Below are positions 11,493 to 21,111 of a DNA stretch of 64,000 nucleotides, piece by piece. This DNA comes from Rhizodiscina lignyota (Eukaryota > Ascomycota > Dothideomycetes > Aulographales > Rhizodiscinaceae). The notes beneath the pieces are model-generated. The model was not told where the DNA came from. It made no database searches and worked only from the letters and a program-made list of their open reading frames with translations. The stretch spans positions 310,001 through 374,000 of the forward strand of contig ML978132.1 of NCBI GenBank assembly GCA_010015805.1, written 5' to 3'. Within the stretch, counting starts at the first letter, position 1. Every line of letters begins with the position of its first letter. The position numbers and the translations under genes were made by a program.

Positions 11493-12018
11493 CTTTCCGG
11501 TGATATTACGTCTTTGGATGTGGAATATTTTTACTTTCAATTTGTCTTCAATTAATGCAATATCAAAGCGTCCTTCCCAACCTACGTACTCTGCGCAATA
11601 GATCAACCCTTTCAGGTAGCTTCGGAACGGCCCAGCCGAGAAGTTGCGCTCAGAGCCGACGCCACTGAGGAGAATAGCGGGTTGACGCGCAGCTAATCGT
11701 CGAGCTCCACCTTCTCCCGAGAGACCCTGCATGAACTGCCGATTGTCTGCAGTCAACTGACGGCGCGTAAATCCGGTGAGAATGAGATAGTCCAGCCATA
11801 GACGCGTCTGTGGGCGTCGCGACGCCTTTCTCTCGCTTCCCACTGTCTGGATCAGGTCGAGCTCGGGTTAGCTCGGTGACGCTTGTTGCGGAGTTGAAAG
11901 CGTAGGTACTCTATGCCTTGATAAAGAAGCACGAGATTGCCCCTCGCCCAAAGATCAGAGTCAATTGCAAGCTCCAAGCTCCCCCAGGCCCCAAACGCGA
12001 AAGATTGAAAGCTACAAA
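11493..12018. promoter_or_regulatory. Bidirectional promoter, IAT-type gene / deacetylase
   Basis: The 526 bp between two divergent starts must serve both genes. I see CGG-containing words (around 11860-11880), but not the 20-bp repeat found in the neighbouring bidirectional promoter at 14641. Confidence 0.55.
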
Positions 12019-13044
12019 ATGCCCAAACGCGTCCTCGTAGGCTACGGCATTGATGTGGATGCCGTGAGCGGCTGGTGCGTTCTGTCTCTTACTAGCAACA
12101 AGATGAAGTGAACTAAGAGAAATGAAAACAGGATCAACACTCAGAATGGCTCTCCCGCAAACCCTACGGACGTGTCACGCGGCATCTTCGGCGCCACGGT
12201 GGGCATCGACCGCCTCCTGAAGCTCTGGGACAAATACAAGATCAAGACGACCTGGTTCGTGCCCGCACACAGCATCGAGTCATTCCCGTCGCAGCTCGCC
12301 AAAGTGCGAGATGCCGGGCATGAGATTGGACTGCACGGCTACACGCACGAGTTTGTGTCGACGCTGAACGAGCAGCAGCAGCGCGATGTGTTGGCCAAGA
12401 GCATCAAGGTGATAACCGACTTTACGGGACAGAAGCCGAGGGGTTGGACGGCGCCGGCGTGGAGTACGAGCAAGGAGACGATCAGTCTGCTGCAGGAGTT
12501 TGGGATCGAATATGATCACAGCTTCATGCATCATGATTGTCAGATGTACAATGTGCCCGACTTGTCGGAGAAGTGGGTCGAGACGGACGTTTCAAAACCG
12601 GCAAGTGAATGGATGACACCAATGACGGCGTTGAAGGCGTCAAGTGTGGTTGAGGTGCCGGCGAATTGGCATCTGGACGGTAAGCTTTATTTCCAAAGCC
12701 TTTCCAAGTTACCATGGAAGCTGACTTGAGAAGATTGGCCTCCAATGCAGTTATCTCTGAAGCAGGCATCAACACATGGATACGTCGATCCACATGTCAT
12801 CGAAAGTATGTGGAAGGAGCAGTTCGAGTTCTTCTATCGTGAATACGACACCTTCGTGTTCCCAATGAGCATACATCCACAAGTCTCTGGGAAGCCGCAG
12901 GTTATCCTCATGCACGAGCGCATCATCGACTGGATTAACAGCCATGAAGGGGTCGAGTGGTGCACGATGGAGCAAATGGTAGCGGAATTCAAGTCAGGGA
13001 AATTTCAGGGAGCGGAGGTCACGGGAGGCGCGCCAGCATCATAA
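12019..13044 (+). CDS. NodB-type polysaccharide deacetylase / PuuE-like amidohydrolase
   Basis: A protein of 305 residues in three exons: 12019-12074, 12132-12679 and 12731-13044. The NodB fold begins with GYGIDVDAVSGW, where the Asp motif is expected. FGATVGIDRLLKLWDKY, TTWFVPAHSIE and the metal-binding GHEIGLHGYTHE (H-x3-H type) follow, and later GWTAPAWSTS and HLDEDWPPMQ. This pattern belongs to the subgroup related to HpPgdA and PuuE-type allantoinases, which act on amides, imides or N-acetyl groups, rather than to secreted chitin deacetylases. No signal peptide is visible, so it is probably intracellular. Its stop lies 85 bp from that of the convergent oxygenase. Beside an Ntn amidohydrolase-type gene, a pathway handling amide-linked nitrogen compounds is plausible. 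Confidence 0.9.
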
Positions 13045-13128
13045 TAACATGTCAATCCCATTCAATGAATACTAAATCACACATTTCTGATCGAAGGAAC
13101 TGCATTACAGAGCGTGAAGGGCATAAAT

Positions 13129-14230
13129 TCAAGCAACCACCTGTTGAGTCGTAATCATACTCTCCATCTTCGTCTTAACCGGCGCCTCAATCACAGTCCC
13201 TCCAGCTCCATAGCTCTGTTGATACCTTTTGATACAGTGGTCCTCAACCTTCAGCGGGCCATATTTTGCCTTCTCTCCTTCTGGTACACATCCCGGCAAT
13301 GCCTCTACAATTTGGTCCAGCTTCCCGTCGTTGAAGAATGCACACGAATATCTGTCCGTGTTCGAGAGCGGTGAGATGACACGATGCATCGTGCTGCGAT
13401 AGCGATCGTTTGTCCAGCGCTGCATCAGGTCGCCAATGTTGCAGACGTACGCGCCCTCAATAGGAGGTACGGCATGCCATGTTCCAGTAGGCTTGTGAAG
13501 CACCTCGAGGCCACCAACTGTATCTTGGAGGAGCAAGGTGAGTGCTCCAAAGTCTGTATGAGCACCGACTCCTCTTGTGCGGCCAGTGGCGTCCTTCGGC
13601 GTGGGTGGATAGTGGTGTGATCTGCAAAGACAGATACCTGCGAGCGTCAGACTGGAGCACCAGACGCAAAATTGTCCATCTGCACTTACCATCTGGATCG
13701 GCGGCGAACTCGTCGAAATGTTTCTCATCCAGGTCCAAACTCAGCGCTATCAACCTGAATACATTCTTGCTCAGCGAATGCACGGCATCGAAATACTCCA
13801 TATAGGTTTCTCTGAATGTGCTCATTCCGGGCAAACTTGGATCTGGCCATTGGTTTGGTCCAGCCAGGAACCTGCCTAACGGCCGTTCGGGCCTGATAGA
13901 GAAGCCCTCTTTCTGGTCCTCAGTGGCATTATCGTCAAGCTCATCGAGCTTCTGGCCTGCGATGCGCTCGTACCCGCGGTAGCATGGCGAATTGTCTTGG
14001 GCGATCCTCTTCTTCGCTTCTAGAGGCAGCTTGAAGAAGGCGGTGACAGCAGCAAGGAAGCGCGCTTGAATATCTGGAGAGACGGAGTGACCGACGATCT
14101 GGAGAAAGCCTTGGTTTTCGTATGCGTCGCGAACTTCAGCCGCGCATGCCTTCTTCGCAGCCTGATCCCCAGTGAGGTATCCGCTGATGTCGACGATTGG
14201 AATCTTAACGGTAGGCACTTCAGTCGCCAT
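13129..14230 (-). CDS. Fe(II)/2-oxoglutarate-dependent oxygenase (IPNS-like superfamily)
   Basis: A protein of 349 residues in two exons (14230-13690, 13637-13129; 52-bp intron). The DIOX_N part starts VKIPIVDISGYLTGD and contains NQGFLQIVGHSV. The double-stranded beta-helix has the iron ligands in GVGAHTDFGALTLLLQD (HxD near residue 208) and TMHRVIS (His near 264). The RYS motif for the co-substrate carboxylate lies near residue 276. The family covers flavonol synthase-like, gibberellin-oxidase-like and isopenicillin N synthase-like enzymes; the sequence alone does not say which reaction. It shares a 709-bp promoter with the transporter at 14940, and that promoter carries a 20-bp tandem repeat, so co-regulation is likely. 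Confidence 0.93.
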
Positions 14231-14939
14231 TTTTCAACAAAGTATAATCAAGTCTGAAGTCAATGCTACATGGCCGTGTCCCTCCGTATTCAAAGGAGAT
14301 AAAATAGTGCCGCTATCAAGGTCTAGCCCTCAATACCAGAGACATGGAGCTAGAGATCCCCCGGAAAACGTGCGCCTGATAATACCCACATCGAATGCAT
14401 AAGTTGAATCCACGGACATAGGCGCAGAAGCCGAGACTGGGGAAGCGACGCAAGCGCTGATAACTCAACGCTCAGGACTGGCTCTGACAAAGGAGATCTG
14501 CGTAATCTAATTCCTCAACGGACCATCCGACCGGTTAAGGCTATGGAGGCCGCGATATCGATTGGGCTAATTGAAAAGAGATCGGATGTTAGTACGCTGT
14601 ACGTTGAAACTAACTGAGGTTGTGCTACCGCGCTATCAGCGCTAACGGACAATCACGCGCGCTAACGGACAAGCACGCGCACTAACGGACAAGCACGCGC
14701 GCTAACGGACATCGGCGCCGCATTACTTGAAAGGATCCCTGAAAGGCGCAGATGGCGGCAAAGTCGGCGCGAACAACGTTTTGTGGGCCTGCCGTTGCGC
14801 TCTGATACGGAGGGGGAAAGTTATCAGAGTCATGTTGCCGGGGAATATACTTAAGATGAAATCCGAGCAAGGCCTACTCCTTCAGGAGTATTAACATTAC
14901 TTGTCCTCACATTGGACGCTCGAACCAATTGTCGCAACA
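14231..14939. promoter_or_regulatory. Bidirectional promoter, oxygenase / UNC93-like transporter
   Basis: 709 bp lie between two divergent start codons. It contains the 20-bp tandem repeat at 14641-14711 and a further CAACGGAC near 14516. Several CGG/CCG triplets, the half-sites commonly bound by Zn2Cys6 regulators, lie around 14515-14530. Confidence 0.6.
14641..14711 (+). repeat. 20-bp tandem repeat, ~3.5 copies
   Basis: Three consecutive 20-bp units (14641-14660, 14661-14680, 14681-14700) fit the consensus RCTAACGGACAAKCACGCGC, and a fourth, partial unit runs to 14711. Each unit holds one CGG, so CGG triplets recur every 20 bp, about two helical turns. The array sits almost midway between two divergent genes of the same cluster, which suits an operator array for the adjacent Zn2Cys6 protein (inference). 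It could also be a chance minisatellite. Confidence 0.9.
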
Positions 14940-16587
14940 ATGTTCAAGTTCAGAGAAGGGAAGAAGCCCATCAAAATTCCAGGTGTGCCTGAGCTGCGGC
15001 TGCATTCACCCTTCTGGCAAAAGTAAGCCTTCACCTTCAACTCAGTCGCTTTGTTGCGTGCACGAAAACAATTGTATTGACATTGTGGTAGTGTGATCAT
15101 CGGCATTCTCATTGGCCTTACTGCTGGTCTTTACGTTGCTTTGAATTTGCTGGGAGCAGGTGGTGGTCGGTAAGTCGGGAAATGAATTCTAGAAAACATT
15201 ACACCTTTTAACATTTGTAGGCCAAACTCTGCTCAAACTGTCCAAGTCGTCAATGCCACTCTCTGCGCAGTATGGTTCTTCAGTGCGTCGTTCGGCGGAA
15301 CTGTCCTGAATCTCATCGGGCCTGCAATTACAGCATGTCTGGGTGTCATTGGCTACATTCTCTACGTCGGCTCCCTCTGGTACTTCGACCAGACCGGTAA
15401 AGAAGGATTCCCCATCTTCGCCGGCGTCTGCATTGGCCTTTCTGCAGGCTTGATCTTCGTTACCATGGGATATATCGCCATGTCGTATTCTGAAGAGCAA
15501 GACCGCGGAATGTACATTACAATGTCCATCAACCTGCAGGCGATTGGAGCATGCGTCGGCGGTATCATTCCAGTCATCATTAACCGGAACTCGACCGAAT
15601 CGGCCGGTGTACCCTCCCCGGTATACATTGTCTTCATGGTGATGATGGGCGTGGGTGCAGTAATGGCTTTCCTCCTCATGCCGCCGTCAAAGATCCGTCG
15701 AGACGATGGTACAGTGGTCGGACTGGTTAAAGCAAGAGGGTTCGTCGACGAATTCAAGGCTAATCTCGAGGTGTTCCGGGACTGGAAGCTCCTCATTATG
15801 ATACCTGCCTTCCTGCCAGCAGAGTGCTTCTTGGTATACGGAGGCTCTGTGAACGCCTTCCGCAACGGCCTCCGCGCGCGTTCTCTGCTTTCGTTCCTCG
15901 CTGTTGTACTGCAAATTCCATGTGGATACGGGCTGCAGAAGATCCTCGATCACAAGGTGTGGAAACGTCGCACAAGAGCTTTGATTGGTCTGGTGGTCGT
16001 TGCTGTTCCATTGATGGCAGCTTGGATCTGGGAGATCATTCGCACCAGGAACTACGACAGGTCAAACCCGCCCACAAAGCCCCTCGACTGGAATGAGCCT
16101 GAATTTGGTCCTATCTTTGTGTTGTTCATGTTGAACTGGATTTCGGGATCTCTGTGGCAATACATTATCCTCTATTATCTTGGTTGCCTAACGAATTCAC
16201 CAAGAAAGAGCGCCAATTATGCGGTAAGTAAAGAAAAATGTCCTGAAGCGCAATCACCGCTGACAGAAGTGACAGGGTGTCTTCCGAGGTATCCTTGGTG
16301 CCGGTGAAGCCATATGTTTCGGCGTTGATTCTATCGCCGTCCCGTATATGAAGGAAGCTGGAGTAATCTTTGCATTCTACGCAACTGGTGTCTTGGTGTT
16401 CCTGTACTTGGGCATGTATCATATCAGAGAGACCGAGTACTTCGCCGGCGAGGAAGATGTTGTCATTCCGAAGCACGTCCTAGAAGAGCACGCGGTGGAA
16501 GCTGCTGCTTTGGAGGAGAGAAGAAACAGCGTAATTGTTGGAGAGGAGAAAATTCAGACTGGTGAGAAGGGTTCGATTGAGGTTTAA
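14940..16587 (+). CDS. UNC93-like major facilitator transporter
   Basis: A multi-pass membrane protein of the UNC93-like MFS group, in four exons: 14940-15022, 15092-15169, 15221-16223 and 16276-16587. The N-terminal HSPFWQNVIIGILIGLTAGL and the following segment with VNATLCAVWFFSASFGG are typical. About 11 hydrophobic segments alternate with short loops. The EEQDRGMYITMSINLQAIGA and FLPAECFLVYGGSVNAFRNG stretches are family-like. The C-terminus is a soluble acidic tail of ~60 residues. It probably moves a small solute related to the neighbouring enzymes across the plasma or vacuolar membrane; the solute is unknown. It shares its promoter with the oxygenase and converges with the regulator, stops 100 bp apart. 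Confidence 0.92.
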
Positions 16588-16686
16588 ACTTTTGGATGCC
16601 TGGATTAGGCTCTATCATTAAATTTTCATGTCAAACATAGCTCATGAGACATCTTTTGAAAACGCAATGGCCAGACTGCGTGCGCC

Positions 16687-18686
16687 CTATGGGTTGTAGA
16701 ATGGAGTTTCTTCGTCCATGCCAAAGTCGAACTCGGCATTCCAATCCATTGGAACATGAGAATAGAAACTCATACTCATAGTCTCATCCGCACCAGTTCC
16801 AGAAGCATTGAAGAGAGTCCCAAAATTGAGAGCGTCTTCCAGACTCGTAGCATCATCAATGCCGATCGGACCGACGAGCTCATCAATGGTAGACGCTTGT
16901 TCGGATAACCTTCGTGCCTTTTGCACGAGGAAATCGACAAAGTCTTTCTTGACTGGTGCAAGGAGTCTCTCATACTCTTCTAGACACCTAGATGCGGCTG
17001 GCCATCGCTCCGCAACGGTTGCAAAGAGACGCGAGAAGGCGCTCATGTATGATTCCACCTGCTCCAGAGTATATAGTGCTGCTATCTCACCCTTGAAGCG
17101 CTGCAAGGCCTGGAGAAAGACTACAGCGGACGAGAATGTATGATGGCACGGATGGAAAACATATTTGCTGTTCCCAAAATCAAGGTTGGCCTGTTGCCAA
17201 TATCCCGTCGCCACTTCGACCGCCGCAGCAAACGCTTTGATGAGATTCTCAGCTGAGGGCTCTTTGATCCGAGGGCATGGCCTGAATAGTGTAACGAGGA
17301 TGTATGCCGTTGCGATCCCGGCGTACAGGGTCATCTCGTTCCACTGCGATCTTGTTCCAGTGTCGGTACCCTGTGCAGCAGCATCATGCACCTCAGCCTT
17401 CCAGTCGAGAATCTTATGTTCTTGATACGACATCCATGAGTCCAGAGACTCGAATTCCGAAGGCACAGCCTCATTGTGAAATAATACCGGGACAATATCG
17501 CTCTCAACCTGACGAAAGCGCCAGATGTACTGAGACGTGAACTTTGTAGTCTTCCCATTCGGATCTATCCCGTGTGTGGATATGGCGCTATCTTCGACTT
17601 GTGAAGGAAATGATGTCGTAATGTATTTTTGGAGAATAGTTATTGGTCGTAGTAGCGCTCCGCATACGGCGATTTCCATTTCCCACGCACACCAGAAGAT
17701 ACGGCGCCGCATGTCCCGTTCTAGAGTAGAGACAGATCGATGGTACGGGAGCTCCTGGTGCAGTCCAAGATCGATGCAAGCCTGACTCGTGAACCCTGTC
17801 AAGAGCCAGAGATTGGCAACACTAGGATTCAGAAATGCATACTGCATGAGCAATAGAAGAGCTTGGAGCCCCTGCAAATCGTTTGAGGCAACATTGGGGA
17901 CCTGTTCCATTGCGTTCTTGAATAAACCGGAAGCGATAGAGTTTGCGCGTGCCTGCTTCGTACGTGCTGCAGTAGATAGAGATATCGCCATGATTAAGCT
18001 GAGTGTGAAGACTTCGTACGGGTTTATTGACGGCTTAGGTTGTCCGGCGAACTCGGTACCGTGGAAGACCGTGTTTTGCATCCGGATCAGATCTGGTAGA
18101 TAGAAAATGGGGTGTTGAGGCACAACACGCGTTACATAGTTATCGAACAGAAAGTCTGCAACATGGACAGGTATCGAAGATAGCGGGGTCGTTGTTGGCT
18201 GTGGATTCATGATACTTCTTGGATGATGTTCATCGATGTCGTTGACTGCTCCAAATACCTTTCGGGCCGACGGTAGTCGAGTCCCAGCTACCACACATCG
18301 AGCCAGAGGCACCGTTGCTGAAAGTCCTAGGAAAGAAGGTGTGAGATCCTCCATGAGTTTATTGACGGCCGGGTTTGTAAAAGAATCCTCTGCAGCTTTG
18401 CTACACTACGTTAGTTCGCTATTGGCCTACAAGTATCGTGGTGCTGTCCGTACCCTTGGAGACTTTGACGAGATGTCTCACGCTCCATCTCCGCAATCTG
18501 TGTCTCCAGATACTGTGCTATACTCCGAGGTACAGCCTGCTTTGTCGCCGAATCCATTCCAACACAGTGAACTCCAGCGTCCAGACATCGCGTACAAGAT
18601 GGAGACCTCGCGTCGCAGTGAACCTTCCTCACTCTGCAACGAGCGCATGCCAGAGCACGCCGCCGGACTCGCGGCTGAGACGCCAT
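16687..18686 (-). CDS. Zn2Cys6 transcription factor, probable cluster regulator
   Basis: A regulator of 648 residues in two exons (18686-18454, 18400-16687; 53-bp intron). The zinc cluster lies at the N-terminus: CARCRVRKVHC followed by CTRC, spacing C-x2-C-x6-C-x6-C-x2-C-x6-C. A short coiled-coil-like IAQYLETQIAEMERET follows. The fungal-specific domain spans roughly residues 150-480, with FTLSLIMAISLSTAARTKQA, LLMQYAFLNPSVANLWLLTG and ERDMRRRIFWCAWEMEIAVC. The acidic C-terminus could activate transcription. It borders the four-gene enzyme and transporter block, and is the natural candidate to bind the repeat array at 14641. A second Zn2Cys6 gene starts divergently 580 bp away. Confidence 0.93.
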
Positions 18687-19265
18687 TGTGCGAGCGGTTA
18701 TGGGGGTAGTGTGAAAAGAGCATAGTTTATTTGAAAAGGTCGAAACTGAGCCATCGAACCCTTATCAAGAAGGGGCTAAGCAGCCATCCCGAATCCGACG
18801 CGGTCGGAAGACGCGCTCCACGCGTGCAAACTCCGGCGACACTTGGGTGGGAGAGCATGTCGAAGCCTTGATATAAGATCCCTAGAGTCCCAGGGAAGAC
18901 GCAGACGAGACGCTTAGTCGGCGGGGCGTAGATGGCTACCTAACGAGTTACGAGTCGTGCAAAGAGGAGCACAGGAGGCCGACTGATACGAGCGAGACCC
19001 TCGATCGGCCTCGCCGTCCGGATTGGGCAAACTGCCGGCATTAGGTAAAAGCTCCGTGGCGCAACCCCAACTTCTATCACCGGACCCACGCCGATAAGTA
19101 TCGATGTATCTGACAAGTCTGACGAATAGCATCGTCTTCTACGAGCTGCGGTGGATAGCTCCGTCCGGCGCCAAGTTGTGGGCGATGCTGTTCTTTTCTC
19201 CCTTGCTTCGTTCACTCTCATGCCACCGAGTATGCTATGAAACTCTGAGGCCTCTCTCGCCATAG
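18687..19265. promoter_or_regulatory. Shared promoter of two divergent regulators
   Basis: 579 bp lie between the starts of two Zn2Cys6 genes. The sequence is rich in CG-containing words (for example around 18790-18830 and 18900-19000) and has no long repeat. Autoregulation or cross-regulation is possible but not shown by any motif I can defend. Confidence 0.5.
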
Positions 19266-20847
19266 ATGCTCGCGGCGCCTCGAAGCAATGGGATCTTGGA
19301 CCTGGAAACCCTGCTATCGGCATTGCCAGCATGCAAGCGATGTCGAAGCAATCGTCGAAGGTACTCGAGGCTCACAACGAGCGTGACGAGGGCTAATCTT
19401 CGCAGATGCGATACGAAGCTAAATTCATGCGACAATTGTGCGAAAGCAGGAGTCGAGTGCACATTTTACGACCATATTCTCGAAGAAGAGCTACCTCGAG
19501 GGTATTCTGCACCACCCAGGTCGACGACAGACGTCCTTGCTAATCTTGCGCAGTTACATTGCCTCTCTCGTAGACCACCTGAAGCGAGGCCGACCCTCTC
19601 CTCGTTCGAATGTAGAGTCGGCTGGAACTAGCGTCAAATCCAGCGAATCCGACTCCGGAGTCCCCTGCGAAGTTTCCCATAATTTTGCGTATACCAAAGG
19701 CGCTTATCGATTTCTTGGAGATGGCTCTCCACTTTCCACAGTCCGAGAACAACCTCGAGCTCATGAACCCACAAACGGGGATTCTTCTCCGGCACTGGTG
19801 ATCCCAGAGATCAAGAGCGAGTACTATGTCGACACTGAATTGCACCAATTCCTAGTTCAAACATTCTTCAAGACCATCAACCAAGTGTACTCAATACTAG
19901 AGCCCGACGCGTCGTTCTTATCGCACGAGAGTGGCTCTGACGAGGATCTTCCGCCAACGCAACAATTTGTCCTCCAGCTTGTCTATGCAATTGGCTGTCA
20001 TTGTGTACCAGAATTTAACCCTAAGCTGATATCCCTGGCTCATGCGTGTCATCATCGCGCCCTCCAGCACATAGAAACCGCGACCGCCGAACCCACCATC
20101 GTCACCCTCCAAGCGATCACGCTTCTGGCCGTCTACTCGCTCTTTGAGCCCGAACAGGGCAATTTCAGCCAGCAGATTGGATTCGCCGTACGACTTGCAA
20201 TCGATCTAGCCGGATCCGAGACCTTTGACGCGCCTCCGCTTCTCACGACTCTCCAAACGGTCATCTACTGTCTCGAAAATCTAGTCTGTAGCGTTCTAGT
20301 AAGACCGACATCCCTTCAAGAACCGGCACGGCCGGCGACCTTCGACATCAACGACCCATTAGAGTTTCTGTGCTCACTATGTCGAGCGCAAAAGCACATC
20401 CAAAACGGAGACTTGGAGCCATATATGCGCGAGGCGATCCTCAACATCGACGGGAACACCCTCGACCCTCTGCTCCCCAACGTTACTGCCGTCTTCTGGC
20501 AAACTCGGTTAATGCTAGAAGACTGCTCGTCCAATGCGTCAATCTTGATAGGGACATACTGCCGCCCGGGTTTCATCCCAACGTTTCTTACCGCACATTG
20601 GATAAATAGAGCAACACGGAAGGTGATAGAGGGATACCACAGCTCAGACGGCGTGGAAAAAGAGAGCTTGCTCTATTCGTATAGCAGTGCTATTCATCTG
20701 CTGGGCTCTTTGTCGACTAGATGGGCGGGTTCGAAGATAATTGCTGAGGAGCTTCAGAGCGTGATGAGAGAGGGTGGCAAAGGCAATTTAGGACCAGACT
20801 TTCGCAGTGATACCATTCAAGTTGTACGCAGCGTGGACAGCTCATAA
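19266..20847 (+). CDS. Zn2Cys6 transcription factor
   Basis: A protein of 494 residues in three exons: 19266-19360, 19406-19501 and 19554-20847, with introns of only 45 and 52 bp. The first intron cuts the zinc cluster. Spliced it reads CKRCRSNRRRC then CDNC, with perfect C-x2-C-x6-C-x6-C-x2-C-x6-C spacing. The second junction restores PRGYIASLVDHLKRG, the linker and dimerisation helix typical of these proteins. The rest is a fungal-specific domain (QTFFKTINQVYSILEP, QQFVLQLVYAIGCHCVPEFN, IGFAVRLAIDLAG). It diverges from the regulator at 18686. Whether it controls the same cluster is unknown. Confidence 0.9.
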
Positions 20848-21111
20848 ATGTACACCTATACACGCACAGCAAAGAATAGACTTGGGAGCAAAAACAGTTT
20901 TGTTGCAGACTAGTCTATAAGTGAAACAAGGCACACATGCTCCGTCCCAATCTAGTGATACACGAACGACCGGACATTGATCTAAAGAAACACCCCCATG
21001 CTACTGTACCGCACCCATATTGTTGCTTCCCACTGCTATCCGACCATTTATTTTTGTTGACATCCACCAGTCACAAAGGCAGTACTCCATACCTCCATAC
21101 TACTGAAACAA
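20848..21111. other. Convergent intergenic gap
   Basis: 264 bp lie between the stops of the regulator and INO80. The gap presumably contains both 3'UTRs. No other feature is visible. Confidence 0.4.

Noticed and set aside
11493-11843. Open frame of ~117 codons directly upstream of and in frame with the IAT-type start
   Set aside because: IAT-family proteins begin at the MLSVDCTGTPYE motif; the extension has no recognisable fold and overlaps the bidirectional promoter.
10400-14230. Penicillin biosynthesis cluster
   Set aside because: The IAT- and IPNS-superfamily genes are present but no ACV synthetase is, and the oxygenase is not diagnostic for IPNS.
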